A stretch of 64,000 bases of DNA, taken from the IMG/VR virus record IMGVR_UViG_3300042673_002211, positions 1 to 64,000 of that record; one strand, written 5' to 3'. The notes beneath the pieces were generated by a model. The model was given only the letters and a program-made list of their open reading frames with translations. It made no database searches and had not been told where the DNA came from. This document shows positions 9,020-19,372 of this stretch, in pieces; within the stretch, counting starts at the first letter, position 1; every line of letters begins with the position of its first letter. A program made the translations under genes and the position numbers. This DNA is from a virus.

Positions 9020-11449
9020 ATGGATGATACTACTCAAATAATAAAAAATATTAAAGATCTTCTTAAGACATTAGGACCTGAAGGTGAAGGTTACCAAGGT
9101 CAATTAGATGCTTTAAACCAAAGTAAAACTAATACTAAAGTTGCAGCCTATAATCAACTCTTAAAGGATGTTCGAAACACTGTAAGAGAGTTAAACAATG
9201 ATTTAAAATTTACTTATGATTCTTGGACTAGTATTATAAATGAAGTTACTAAAGCTAACGTAATATTAGGCAATACTAAAAAAGGTTTTAGGGAGTTTCA
9301 AAATATCTCTAACCAGTTGTTATATAGCCAAGAAAATATAACAAAGACTTCTGAAAAAGAAATTCAAAATCTTCAAAAAAGATCTGAAAAAAGTAAAATT
9401 CTTTTAGAACAGCAACAAAGACTATTACAATCTCAAAGAGTTAAAACAGATGAAGAAAAAGCAGCTTTAATTAATTTAAAAGGAGTTTTAAAAGAAAATG
9501 TAGGTGAAGTTGCAAAAACTAATCAAGCTTTAGAAAGTCAATTATTAGATTTAAAAGCTATTAATGCTACTATAGGATTAACTGGTGCTATATTAAAAGG
9601 TATTGGTAATATCCCAGGCCTAAGTAAAATAGGCAATATGCTTAAAGTTGATGATGCTGTAGACTCAATGCGTGAGTATGCAGCCGAACAACTTAATCTA
9701 GAAAAAAATACAGATGAGTATCAAAAGAAATTAGCTAGAATAAATAAAGAACTAGAAAATACTGGGTCTCCCGCGAAGCAAAGAAGATTAATTCAAGAAA
9801 GAGAAGATTTAGAACAAGAGGCTCGTAATAAATCTTTAAATTTTGTTACTAAATTAAATACAGCTTATGTAGGTATTAGTAAGTTAATTGGAGGTTTTAG
9901 TAAAGCTTTAGTTGATCCTCTAACAATATTTACTGCTTTAGCTAAACAAGCCGGAAAAATTGATGAAGAATTAGTTGGATTCCAAAAGAATTTAATGCTT
10001 TCTCGCTCAGAAGCTATAACTCTTCGAAAGGAATTATTACAAGCTGCAAGAGCTACTGGTTCTAATTTAATTAACACTAGTGATTTAGCTAAAGCTCAAT
10101 CCAATCTTAATGAATTATTAGGAGTTCAAGGTAAAATTGATGCTGATAATTTAGTTGTTCAAACTAGACTTACTAAACTAGTAGGCATCCAGGCTACTGA
10201 GGCAGCTCAATTACAATTTTTTGCTGAAGCTACCGGAGAAGATTTTGATCAACAATATACCGCTCAATTAAAAACTACCCAAGAAGTTAGTAAACAATTT
10301 GGGGTGCAAATCAACCAAAGAAAAGTATTAGAAGAAGTTGGTAAACAGGGTGCTTTTGCTCTAGCTCAATTTAGAGGTTCCGTACCAGCATTAACAGAAG
10401 CTGTAGCTAAAGCTACTGCTTTAGGTACCTCATTAGGTGCAGTAAATCAAGTAGCTAGTTCTTTACTTAACTTTGAAGATTCAATTTCTAAAGAATTAGA
10501 AGCTGAATTATTAATTGGTAGAGAAATTAACCTAGAAAGAGCTCGTTATTTTGCTTTAACTAATGATATCAATGGTTTAATGGATGAGCTTAATAATGAA
10601 ATGGGTACATTCAGTGATTTCCAGGGTATGAATGTTATCCAGCAACAAGCATTAGCTGAATCATTAGGAATGAACGTAGGTCAATTAAGTGAAATGCTAT
10701 TAAAGCAGGAATACTTAAATGAACAAGGTGAAATAATTAAAGATGTAACAGACGAGGAACTAAGAAATAGACTTGAATCTTTATCTACCCAAACAAAGTT
10801 TAACCTAGCTATAGAAAAAATGCAAGGTTTAATAGGAGATTTAGTCCAGGGTCCCCTAGGTCATTTTATGAATATAATGGGTGCTATTTTAGAAAACTCA
10901 GTAGCTTTAGGTGCAATTTTAGGAGTTATAGCTACAGTACAAATAGCTAAAATGGTTAGTGGATTTGCTCAAGCCGCTATTGGACTTAGGGCAATGGCTA
11001 CGGCTGCTAAAGGTACAGCTATTGCTAATGCTGCAGCCTATGCTATTGCTAATCCTTTTAAAGCTCTTGCGGGTTTGGCTGTTGCTGGTATTGCTATAGG
11101 GGGCATTGCTGGGTTAATAGCAGGTGCTATCGGAAACGATATTCCAGGTGCTCAATTTGGCGCTGAGGTAACCGAACCTGGTTTTATTAAAGTAGGTGAA
11201 GTTGGTCCTGAAATTGTTCACCTTCCCGAAGGAGCAAAAACCACACCATTAAATGTAGCTGAACGTGGTGATCTAAGAGCTACTGCTACTCAAGTTGCCC
11301 CATTAGACTTAAAACCAATGTTGGATGAATTAAAGAGTCTTAGAGAAGGATTTAATCGCCTCCCCTTAGCTATATCAAACATTAAGATGGTTACAGATAT
11401 GAATCGCCTAGAGATAGGTAGAATGACAAATGGTGCACAAGTCCAATAA
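9020..11449 (+). CDS. tail tape measure protein
   Basis: An 809-residue protein with the composition of a tape measure. Residues about 15-270 are long helices and coiled coil (for example NLQKRSEKSKILLEQQQRLL), and residues about 615-705 are strongly hydrophobic (LAGLAVAGIAIGGIAGLIAG). Near the end a GEVGPEIVHLPEGAKT segment matches the tail end of many tape measure proteins. It sits directly after the chaperone pair, the standard order. The hydrophobic part is the likely region inserted into the host membrane during DNA ejection (family inference). Confidence 0.9.
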   Translation: MDDTTQIIKNIKDLLKTLGPEGEGYQGQLDALNQSKTNTKVAAYNQLLKDVRNTVRELNNDLKFTYDSWTSIINEVTKANVILGNTKKGFREFQNISNQLLYSQENITKTSEKEIQNLQKRSEKSKILLEQQQRLLQSQRVKTDEEKAALINLKGVLKENVGEVAKTNQALESQLLDLKAINATIGLTGAILKGIGNIPGLSKIGNMLKVDDAVDSMREYAAEQLNLEKNTDEYQKKLARINKELENTGSPAKQRRLIQEREDLEQEARNKSLNFVTKLNTAYVGISKLIGGFSKALVDPLTIFTALAKQAGKIDEELVGFQKNLMLSRSEAITLRKELLQAARATGSNLINTSDLAKAQSNLNELLGVQGKIDADNLVVQTRLTKLVGIQATEAAQLQFFAEATGEDFDQQYTAQLKTTQEVSKQFGVQINQRKVLEEVGKQGAFALAQFRGSVPALTEAVAKATALGTSLGAVNQVASSLLNFEDSISKELEAELLIGREINLERARYFALTNDINGLMDELNNEMGTFSDFQGMNVIQQQALAESLGMNVGQLSEMLLKQEYLNEQGEIIKDVTDEELRNRLESLSTQTKFNLAIEKMQGLIGDLVQGPLGHFMNIMGAILENSVALGAILGVIATVQIAKMVSGFAQAAIGLRAMATAAKGTAIANAAAYAIANPFKALAGLAVAGIAIGGIAGLIAGAIGNDIPGAQFGAEVTEPGFIKVGEVGPEIVHLPEGAKTTPLNVAERGDLRATATQVAPLDLKPMLDELKSLREGFNRLPLAISNIKMVTDMNRLEIGRMTNGAQVQ

Positions 11450-11456
11450 AGGTTAA

Positions 11457-11467
11457 TATTTATAATC
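11457..11467 (+). promoter_or_regulatory. putative phage late promoter element (TATTTATAATC)
   Basis: One-base variant of the recurrent motif, 33 nt before the next ATG and inside the 40-base gap after the tape measure. Confidence 0.45.
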
Positions 11468-11489
11468 AAAACCCTAAATCAATTTAGAT

Positions 11490-11819
11490 ATGTCATTATT
11501 AAATAAACTCCAATCACAAGGTTCAGATTTAACTTTCTGGGATGGTACTACACCTCCACCCCTTAAGAATACTGAAAAAACCCAAACTCAAATGCACTGG
11601 GCGGGTCCCACTGCAGCCACTGATGGTTATTCATTAGATGGTAGCCCTAACCTACAAATCCAAAAGTCAGATTACTTTAGGTACGATGGTCCACAAAAAG
11701 CAGCTACAATTGTTTTACCACCACCTTCACAATTAGACTTTTCTAATGGTGAATTAACCTCAGATAGATATAAATTAGGAGCTCCCGAAGGTAGAGGATT
11801 CTTAGTAAGCGGACTTTAA
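11490..11819 (+). CDS. small tail/baseplate protein of unknown function
   Basis: A 109-residue protein, Pro/Gly-rich in the middle (TFWDGTTPPPLKN; ATIVLPPPSQLDF), without signal peptide or membrane segment. I do not recognise a family. Its place between tape measure and baseplate genes, and a promoter motif of its own, argue for a structural or assembly role. Confidence 0.65.
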   Translation: MSLLNKLQSQGSDLTFWDGTTPPPLKNTEKTQTQMHWAGPTAATDGYSLDGSPNLQIQKSDYFRYDGPQKAATIVLPPPSQLDFSNGELTSDRYKLGAPEGRGFLVSGL

Positions 11820-11837
11820 TAGTCTTAATGGTTAAGT

Positions 11838-13985
11838 ATGCCTTTAATAACCTCAACGACTAATCTTAAGTCTCTAAAGTATGAAACATACACCCAAGCC
11901 CCTTATGTAATTACACAAATTCCTGATGAACCTGAAAGTAACGGTTATCAGTTAATTAGTGGATTACCTCCTTTAGGTGGTGTTGGTGGTAATGTTACAG
12001 ACTTTTTTAGGGGTGGATTTGGTCTTCCTAGAGCTGTAATTCAGGATGAGGTTAGGATAGGTAAATTCTTAACATCCCCTCAAGGTCTTTTATTTATAGG
12101 AAAACAACAACTTTTGTCTCGTATTGGAGTTCGAGAACAAAACACAGTTGGTCCTTTAAATGATGGTTTATATAATCCTTTAAGTACACTAGCAAGTGTA
12201 GCCGGTATAGGTGTTGGGGCGTATTTTGAAAAACAAACTCAAAGAACTTATTTAGAAAAATTACAACCCGAATTCACAGCCGGTGATGATGGGGCAGAAG
12301 ATTATAATACAAATAGATTAGTACAACTACGTAATAGTAAAATTTTAACGGGTGTTGCCACTAATAATAGATCTCTTACGATTTCACCTTCAAATAATGA
12401 AATTTTATCATATACGGGTGGTCCCGGTGCTGAATTAGGTATAGGTAATACTGTTATAGGATTTGCTGGAAATCCTGGTGGGGGTTATTTAAGAACAGGT
12501 ATTAATAACAATAATGTTAAAAAATATCTATATGTTGCAGAACCCAATCCTGCATCCCCTGATTTAATATCTGCACTTTCAAGACTACAAAATTTACTTA
12601 TAGACGGAAAAGATACTAATAGTCAATCTTCCCTTTTATTTAATCCTGAATCAAAAGCATTAATCAAAACTCCTCCTGTTCTTAATTTAAGTAGAATAGT
12701 AGGTAATTATGGTGTTAGTAAACAATATGTTTTAAAAAAAGATACAAAATCAAGTATTTCAATTTTTAATGATCTTGAAAATGGAATAAATGTATTTGAT
12801 GGTTCACAAAATGTAACTAATGATAAACCATATAATAATAGAGCTACAGATGGTACCCCTAGTGGTGTATTAACTTACACTCAAGACCAACTTATTCAAG
12901 CAGGGAATAATACTCCTAATATACCTTCTACAACAACAGGTTACTCAACTTATGGAGCTAAGTTAAGAGATTTTAGACAAGAATTATATGCTTCTTTAAA
13001 AACAGAAAATGGTAGACGTATTTCCAATACTATATCGGCTGCCCCTGACTATACTGAAAAAAATATTGAAAAACGAGTCAATTTAGGAAATCCAGGCAGC
13101 CCCGCTTATAATAGATTTGATTATAGTAAAGGTATAGATTATAGCAATAATGGTAAAGGTATAAATGCTCTTGATACTATTACAGCATTCCCTATTTATA
13201 GGTCTACTAATGTTGATCCTAAACAGACTGATGTTGGGGGCCCTTTAAATGATTTAGTTAAATTTAGAATAGCTGCTATAAACAATGATAATCCTTCCTT
13301 AAAGGATTTTATGCATTTTAGAGCATTCTTAAACTCTTTTATAGATAATTATAACCCAGAATGGAATTCTATTTCTTATGTAGGTAGAGGTGATAAACTT
13401 TATACTTACTCTGGATTCACACGCCAAGTTACCTTATCTTGGACCATTGTAGCCCAATCAGTCCAGGAATTATTACCAATGTATAAAAAACTAAATTACT
13501 TAGCCTCTAATACTATGCCTGACTACAGCTCAGCAGGTTATATGAGAGGACCTTTAGTTGAATTAACTGTTGGAGCTTATTTATTTGACCAACCTGGCTT
13601 TATAAATAGTTTAACTTATACCGCTAATCTTGATGCGGGGTGGGAAATTGGTATAGGATCAGATGGTGAGAGTGCACAAACTACTGATTCAAACACTGAT
13701 TCTAACCCAGGAATATTTGAATTACCTAAAATGATAGATGTTTCAATGACCTTCACTCCAATCCCAGAATTTTTAGCTAGGAAACCTAAAGGAGTTTTCT
13801 TACCGTTCGATGCTTCACTAGATGAACAAAAAGATATTAAAGAATTTTCAGCAGCTAATAAGAGAGATGTTAACTTTTTACCACCGATAAATGCTGGATT
13901 AACAAACAATGAGGGATATTTAGTTCAACAAACTGAAAACTATATAGCGGTAACAAGAAAGGGTGACACATTTAGAAACTACTAA
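11838..13985 (+). CDS. large baseplate or tail-tube-initiator-like structural protein
   Basis: A 715-residue protein. The first two thirds are Gly/Asn-rich and unlike any domain I can name. The C-terminal third (about 520-690) has strands such as FTRQVTLSWTIVAQS, YMRGPLVELTVGAYL and LPKMIDVSMTFTPIPEF, resembling the tube-like domain of proteins that start tail tube polymerisation (T4 gp48/gp54 are the functional counterparts, by position and style only). The gene starts 18 nt after the previous stop and ends 2 nt before the LysM protein. Confidence 0.65.
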   Translation: MPLITSTTNLKSLKYETYTQAPYVITQIPDEPESNGYQLISGLPPLGGVGGNVTDFFRGGFGLPRAVIQDEVRIGKFLTSPQGLLFIGKQQLLSRIGVREQNTVGPLNDGLYNPLSTLASVAGIGVGAYFEKQTQRTYLEKLQPEFTAGDDGAEDYNTNRLVQLRNSKILTGVATNNRSLTISPSNNEILSYTGGPGAELGIGNTVIGFAGNPGGGYLRTGINNNNVKKYLYVAEPNPASPDLISALSRLQNLLIDGKDTNSQSSLLFNPESKALIKTPPVLNLSRIVGNYGVSKQYVLKKDTKSSISIFNDLENGINVFDGSQNVTNDKPYNNRATDGTPSGVLTYTQDQLIQAGNNTPNIPSTTTGYSTYGAKLRDFRQELYASLKTENGRRISNTISAAPDYTEKNIEKRVNLGNPGSPAYNRFDYSKGIDYSNNGKGINALDTITAFPIYRSTNVDPKQTDVGGPLNDLVKFRIAAINNDNPSLKDFMHFRAFLNSFIDNYNPEWNSISYVGRGDKLYTYSGFTRQVTLSWTIVAQSVQELLPMYKKLNYLASNTMPDYSSAGYMRGPLVELTVGAYLFDQPGFINSLTYTANLDAGWEIGIGSDGESAQTTDSNTDSNPGIFELPKMIDVSMTFTPIPEFLARKPKGVFLPFDASLDEQKDIKEFSAANKRDVNFLPPINAGLTNNEGYLVQQTENYIAVTRKGDTFRNY

Positions 13986-13987
13986 AA

Positions 13988-14287
13988 ATGAATCGTTATC
14001 AAACTATCCCAACTACTAAAACTACCTCAGGTAGAACTATTTACCGAACAGTTAAATATCCTGAGATTCCTTTAAATCCAAATGACATTTATGTTATTGC
14101 CAATAAAGGAGATAGGTATGATATTTTAGCTAACCAATACTATAGCGACTCATCCCTATGGTGGGTTATCTCTACGGCCAATAATAATGTAATCCAAAAT
14201 AGCCTATACCTACCAGAAGGAACTCAAATCCGAATTCCCTCAGACGTTACTTTAGCAATAGATAATTTTGAAGTTATTAACTCATGA
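13988..14287 (+). CDS. LysM-like baseplate protein (gp53 / gpX type)
   Basis: A 99-residue protein with one LysM-like domain: DIYVIANKGDRYDILANQYY, then SLWWVISTANN and LPEGTQIRIPSD. Contractile-tail phages carry such a small LysM protein in the baseplate (T4 gp53 contains the fold; P2 gpX is the short form), where it helps join the wedge or inner baseplate to the hub. Its stop overlaps the start of the hub gene, which fits co-assembly. Confidence 0.8.
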   Translation: MNRYQTIPTTKTTSGRTIYRTVKYPEIPLNPNDIYVIANKGDRYDILANQYYSDSSLWWVISTANNNVIQNSLYLPEGTQIRIPSDVTLAIDNFEVINS

Positions 14288-17200
14288 ATTTAATAGGTGA
14301 AAGTTTTGATGATTTTGTAGGGACTCAAGTTAATCTTAGACAAAAATTTTATGGGTCATCAACCACAGTTCTTGAAGGTAGAGAACAATATCTCTATAAT
14401 AAACAACCCTTTATTAAACTAGTCTCTAGTGTTAATATAGAAGCTGCAAAACTAAAAAAATTAGGTTTACCTGAAAGTTTAGCAGGTTCTAATTTAGCTA
14501 AATCTTTTGTATTATTTGCTGGTACTTCTGAATTTAAAGGCCTTAATAATGATGGTCAAGACCAATTTAGTTTTAAAGCAGGTTTAAATAATGATCAATC
14601 TATTTTAGGGGGTTCAGTTTATGGTTTAGGAGGCCTTGAATTTGGTCAAGTACCTATGCCTGGTATAACTTCAGCTACAGTCAGTTATAAAAACAGAGGT
14701 TCATTAAAAACTGCTACTATTAATGTTAAAGCTTATAACACAACTCAATTAAATATAATTGACGCTCTTTATTTAAGATTAGGTTACACTGTTTTATTAG
14801 AATGGGGGTGGGGAGCTAACTATTTAAATAATAAGGGTGAAGTAGTCCCTCAAATAAGAAGAACTTTAGCTAATGAATTTTTAGATGGTACATTAGATAG
14901 TGGAAATATTTTACCTGCAATTACAAGGAGTAGAAGAAATCTAAGTGGCAATTATGATGCTCTTTATGGTACAATAACTAATTTTAATTGGTCATTCAAT
15001 CCAGACGGCACTTATGATATTACTATAAGTTTGGTTAGTGTAGGCAATATTATTGAATCTTTAACTATAAATGATTATATTGGTAAAGGTAATCTTTTAA
15101 CCTCGGATGATTTTCAAGAAGTACTTGATAATGTTAAAAATCAATTAAGTAACCTTCCACAAAATAGATCTATTAATATTAACGGAACTCAAGTTCCAAT
15201 TACTGTAAATTTTCAATCTTATGGTGGAAGTTCTTATGGTGGGGGTGAATATGTAACTATAACTGATAATAATGGTAAACTCTTAGGCTCAGGCCCCTCT
15301 CTTACAGGTCGTTTTACATATGAGGATGAAGCAATCTCAGCCCTCATAACCCTAAATACAGGTTTAGTTTCTCAAACTGAAATAACTGGCTCAGAAATAG
15401 GAGTTGTAGGAGGTAATGCTGGGCTTAATTCTTTAACCTATTATTTATATAAAAACATCCAATTAGAGTTAGATAATCCTAATAAAGCTATAATTCTTTC
15501 AAAAAGAAAAGGACAAATTGATTCAGTATTATCTGTTTTAAAAGATGGTAGCACAACTTATGCTTGTAGAATTAATTGGGAAGGAAAAAGTGCAGTTAAC
15601 GATTATATAAAATTTAGAACACTATTAAGATGGATTCAAGATAATTTAATATATGATAATGTTAATGGTGCCAAAAAATCAAAAGCTATAACTTTTGATT
15701 TAAATGTAGGTGATAATCTTATTTATAAAAATAAATATTCTGTAGCTACTGATTTTACTAAAGTAGTTACTCGTAATATAGGTTATCCTGATTTAAATAC
15801 TGGAGAAAATACTTCAGATACTATTGATCTATTAAACCTTCCACCTGATGTTGAGTTTACTAGTGATAAAAACCCAAATGCGGGTAAATTAATGAATGTT
15901 TTTTTAAACTTAACTTGGTTAGTAGAAACTTTAAAATCTAATGTTGATGACGAAGGTAATATATCATTATTTAGGTTTTTGCAAGGTATATGTCAAGGTA
16001 TAAACTCATCTTTAGGGCATGTTAATAGTTTAGATGTAGTAGTGGATGAAGAAACTAACCAAATTAAATTTATTGATGATAAACCTATCCCCGGTATTCT
16101 AAAAGATTTTAATAAAAATACCACCCCAACTAAATTTCAAGTATATGCTTTTTCTCCAAATGGGGGTAATTTAAGTGGTAGTTTTGTTAGAGATTTTAGT
16201 ATTAGAACAGAGATAACTAATAAATTAGCAACTACTTTAGCAGTTGGAGCACAAGCATTAAATGCCGTTGTAACTGAAAATGCTACAGCTTTACAATCTT
16301 GGAATGAGGGTTTAACAGATAGAACCGCTAAAATTAAACAAGAGGCTACAGATGCCCCAAAATTAGCCTCAACAGAATTTGGAAAATTCAACGAGGCTGG
16401 GTTAAACCCAACTGCTTACTCAAAACTAACCTTATCCCAACAACAAGCTCTTTTACAATCTGTTCAACAAACTCTTCAACCCTCTTCATCTCAAACTGCA
16501 CTCGAAAAATACAAAAATGAGATAGTAGCTTTTGTTACACTACTTGAAAAATATGATGATAAAACTTTAAGTGTAGATGACCTTAGTCAACTAAATAACT
16601 TAAATAAAAACTGGCAAAAATTCTGGTCTCAAACAATAGCCGAAGCAGAACAAAAGGCATCACCCAATGGTGTTGGATTTATTCCTATTAACCTAAATTT
16701 AACAATGGATGGTTTATCAGGTATGAAAATTTACCAAACATTTATCATTGATAGTAAATTTTTACCCTTAAACTATCCCGAAAAACTCCAATTTCTAATT
16801 AAAGGTATTTCACATAATATTGATAGAAATAGTTGGACTACTCAAATTGAAACTTTTAGTATACCTAAAGAAATAACTTCAAATAGCTCACAGGGTACAC
16901 CAGAACCCCAAACCCCAGATACCACAAAAACTGAAAAAGAAATAGGATTCCAAATTAAAGAATCTAATATAAAATACGAAGATAAAGATTCAACTCGTAA
17001 ACCAATTAAAGAATTAACTTATAGTAATAATGCTATAATTTTAATTAAACGTTTTGAAGGACTTAGACTAGAAGCTTATAAACCAACTCCAAAAGATAGA
17101 TGGACTATTGGTTACGGTAGTACATTTTATAAAAATGGAAAAGCAGTTGGTCAAGGAGATAGGTTAGGTTCTGAAAAAGTAGCTACAGAACTTTTAAAAG

Positions 17201-17466
17201 TTTCACTTAATAAATTTGAAAATATTTTAAAAACTAACCTTTCAACAGTTAAACTTAATCAAAATGAGTTTGATGCTTTAACTGCTTTTAATTACAATTT
17301 AGGTCCTAAATGGTCTATAAACAGTGGTCTAAGAGATTTATTAGTAAGTAATAATTACACTGGGGCTGCTAATAAATTACTAGAATACAATACACAAGAT
17401 GGTGAAGTATTAAGAGGTCTAACTAGGCGTAGAAAAGCAGAAAGATTTTTATTTACCAAAATTTAA
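14284..17466 (+). CDS. baseplate hub protein with C-terminal T4-type lysozyme domain
   Basis: A 1060-residue hub. Residues about 110-180 (VPMPGITSATVSYKNRGSLK; IIDALYLRLGYTVLLEWGWG) and about 800-860 (DGLSGMKIYQTFIIDSKFLP, then FLIKGISHNIDRNSWTTQI) match hub proteins common in T4-like phages. Residues about 915-1060 are a GH24 lysozyme: E925 in KRFEGLRLEAY is the expected catalytic acid, followed by RWTIGYGST. The usual second acid position carries Pro-Thr, as in relatives where it varies. The lysozyme would cut peptidoglycan during entry, the job of gp5 in T4; here hub and enzyme are one chain. Confidence 0.88.
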   Translation: MNLIGESFDDFVGTQVNLRQKFYGSSTTVLEGREQYLYNKQPFIKLVSSVNIEAAKLKKLGLPESLAGSNLAKSFVLFAGTSEFKGLNNDGQDQFSFKAGLNNDQSILGGSVYGLGGLEFGQVPMPGITSATVSYKNRGSLKTATINVKAYNTTQLNIIDALYLRLGYTVLLEWGWGANYLNNKGEVVPQIRRTLANEFLDGTLDSGNILPAITRSRRNLSGNYDALYGTITNFNWSFNPDGTYDITISLVSVGNIIESLTINDYIGKGNLLTSDDFQEVLDNVKNQLSNLPQNRSININGTQVPITVNFQSYGGSSYGGGEYVTITDNNGKLLGSGPSLTGRFTYEDEAISALITLNTGLVSQTEITGSEIGVVGGNAGLNSLTYYLYKNIQLELDNPNKAIILSKRKGQIDSVLSVLKDGSTTYACRINWEGKSAVNDYIKFRTLLRWIQDNLIYDNVNGAKKSKAITFDLNVGDNLIYKNKYSVATDFTKVVTRNIGYPDLNTGENTSDTIDLLNLPPDVEFTSDKNPNAGKLMNVFLNLTWLVETLKSNVDDEGNISLFRFLQGICQGINSSLGHVNSLDVVVDEETNQIKFIDDKPIPGILKDFNKNTTPTKFQVYAFSPNGGNLSGSFVRDFSIRTEITNKLATTLAVGAQALNAVVTENATALQSWNEGLTDRTAKIKQEATDAPKLASTEFGKFNEAGLNPTAYSKLTLSQQQALLQSVQQTLQPSSSQTALEKYKNEIVAFVTLLEKYDDKTLSVDDLSQLNNLNKNWQKFWSQTIAEAEQKASPNGVGFIPINLNLTMDGLSGMKIYQTFIIDSKFLPLNYPEKLQFLIKGISHNIDRNSWTTQIETFSIPKEITSNSSQGTPEPQTPDTTKTEKEIGFQIKESNIKYEDKDSTRKPIKELTYSNNAIILIKRFEGLRLEAYKPTPKDRWTIGYGSTFYKNGKAVGQGDRLGSEKVATELLKVSLNKFENILKTNLSTVKLNQNEFDALTAFNYNLGPKWSINSGLRDLLVSNNYTGAANKLLEYNTQDGEVLRGLTRRRKAERFLFTKI

Positions 17467-17471
17467 GTATT

Positions 17472-18092
17472 ATGGCTTTATATTACCCTCCTAATCAAAT
17501 AAAACCTAATTTATTCGCCAATAGTGGTGAATTTGTATTTTCTTCTAATACTTTACCATTTAGTGGTTCATATCACCAACTATCAAATGGTAGATACTAT
17601 ACCGGAGCTTTACATTCAAATGATAGTTTGGAAATTATCCCTATTACTTCTCTAACTCAACCTAGTAGTATATCAAATAATCCTAGAGTTAATGTTACTT
17701 TAGTGGTAATAGATGATACAAATACTGTAAATAATACTTATTCTAGATTAACTAACCAAAATACTTCACCCAAAGAACTTCCAGTTAACCTTCAAAACTT
17801 ACCAACCCTACAAGATTACCAGATAGGAGAATTTACAAGATATTTTGCTAAAAAAATTAACCAAGACCTCTATATTGAGTTTACCCAAGATTTATATGAT
17901 AGGTTAATTTCTCAAAATCCTTCAATATATTACGAACAATATACAGCATTTAAACTTCCTTGGAGATTAATAGGAGATAAACAACAAGTAGCTCGTACTA
18001 ATAAAAACATAGTAGATTTAACATCTCAACAATTTAATTTATCTAAATTTGGAAGATACCTAAAGGATGATTACCTTAAGTACTACAAATAA
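17472..18092 (+). CDS. conserved tail-module protein of unknown function
   Basis: A 206-residue protein starting 5 nt after the hub gene. The N-terminus (YPPNQIKPNLFANSGEFVF, then NGRYYTGALHSND) looks like a virion protein that decorates or connects baseplate parts. The C-terminal half is helical and basic, with IGEFTRYFAKKINQDLYIEF. No enzyme motif is visible. It closes the tail module. Confidence 0.65.
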   Translation: MALYYPPNQIKPNLFANSGEFVFSSNTLPFSGSYHQLSNGRYYTGALHSNDSLEIIPITSLTQPSSISNNPRVNVTLVVIDDTNTVNNTYSRLTNQNTSPKELPVNLQNLPTLQDYQIGEFTRYFAKKINQDLYIEFTQDLYDRLISQNPSIYYEQYTAFKLPWRLIGDKQQVARTNKNIVDLTSQQFNLSKFGRYLKDDYLKYYK

Positions 18093-18103
18093 AGGGTAAA
18101 TAA

Positions 18104-19372
18104 GTGTTTTGGTTAATAGAAAATAAAGGTCAACTAGAGGAGTTTTGCTATAAGGGTTTTAAAGAAGCGTTTGTGGAGATAATCCCATACTCTCCATTTA
18201 TTCACCCAATCCAAAATTCCATCTGTGCTATCTACATCCGTCCAATAAGGGATGTAAAGGGGTATTTGCTACCCATTTTTCACACAGAGGTAGAAGAAAA
18301 TTTATTTGAGGATAAGGTATTTAAGTTTATAAAGGGGTTAGATAAAATATATTGTAGGGATAAAAAAGAATTTCTCCATTATTTTCCTCTTAAGCAGCTT
18401 ATTGACATAACCCTATCCTCCACTACGTATATACAACCCACTTCGGCTCACGAATTTATATATAGAAAATACCATGATAGACCGGATGTAAACATATTAG
18501 TTCCAATAGTTAAACATTATGAATATTGTGAATCTATTTTTGAGGAATTAGAGCATTTGATAGATGAGCCTGTTAACGAGTTTTATAATCATAAAGTAAG
18601 TTGGATGCTATACGGTATTGAGCAAGCGGGATTAACCGTTGATACCGCGCTATACGAGCAGTACTTTGAGCAAAGCACGGAGGGCGTGGTCTATACTCAA
18701 TATAACTTTAAAACGCTAACAACACGCCCATCAAATACATTCAATAAAATAAATTATGCCGCACTTAGTAAAGAGAACGGGTGTAGGAAAGCTTTTATCC
18801 CGCGTAATTCTTCGCTTGTTGAGCTCGATATTGCAGCTTATCATCCTACTTTGTTGGCTAAGTTGGTTGATTATGATTTTGGTAATGAGGATATTTATAG
18901 TCACTTTTCGCAAATTTACGGATTGGATAGACAAAATGCGAAAATTCTAACCCTACAACAACTATATGGGGGGATTTTACCACAATATGAGGAGCTTGAA
19001 TTTTTTAAAAAGGTAAAAGTATATGTAGATGATTTATGGGAGGTGTTCAATAACTCTGGGCAAGTTATCGTGCCAATTTCAGGATATTGCTTTAAAAAGG
19101 ATAAGCTGGAAAACATGAACCCACAAAAACTGTTAAATTATTTGATTCAAAACTTGGAGACAGCATATAACGTTAATATATTGTGGGAAGTATTCAAGAT
19201 ATTAAAAGATAAAAAAACTAAACTTGTATTATATACATTTGATTCGTTTTTGTTTGATTGGAGCGACGATGAGCGCGAAGTTTTAACAGAGATTCAAAAA
19301 GTATTTAAAAAGTATAAATTAAACATAAAAGTTGCGCATGGAACCAGTTATGACTTTCGACCTACCATATGA
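18104..19372 (+). CDS. compact family A DNA polymerase-like protein
   Basis: A 422-residue protein starting at GTG, right behind an in-frame stop. The C-terminal half carries the family A polymerase signatures. TTRPSNTFNKIN comes before motif A, with D242 in VELDIAAYHPTLLA. Motif B is RQNAKILTLQQLYGG, with R276, K280, L284, Y288 and G289 at the same spacing as the E. coli Pol I O-helix (R754, K758, F762, Y766, G767). Motif C is YTFDS with D380. The N-terminal 150 residues show no intact 3'-5' exonuclease motifs. Role unknown; gap filling, translesion or specialised synthesis are possibilities. It is odd because the phage also has a family B replicase. Confidence 0.8.
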   Translation: MFWLIENKGQLEEFCYKGFKEAFVEIIPYSPFIHPIQNSICAIYIRPIRDVKGYLLPIFHTEVEENLFEDKVFKFIKGLDKIYCRDKKEFLHYFPLKQLIDITLSSTTYIQPTSAHEFIYRKYHDRPDVNILVPIVKHYEYCESIFEELEHLIDEPVNEFYNHKVSWMLYGIEQAGLTVDTALYEQYFEQSTEGVVYTQYNFKTLTTRPSNTFNKINYAALSKENGCRKAFIPRNSSLVELDIAAYHPTLLAKLVDYDFGNEDIYSHFSQIYGLDRQNAKILTLQQLYGGILPQYEELEFFKKVKVYVDDLWEVFNNSGQVIVPISGYCFKKDKLENMNPQKLLNYLIQNLETAYNVNILWEVFKILKDKKTKLVLYTFDSFLFDWSDDEREVLTEIQKVFKKYKLNIKVAHGTSYDFRPTI

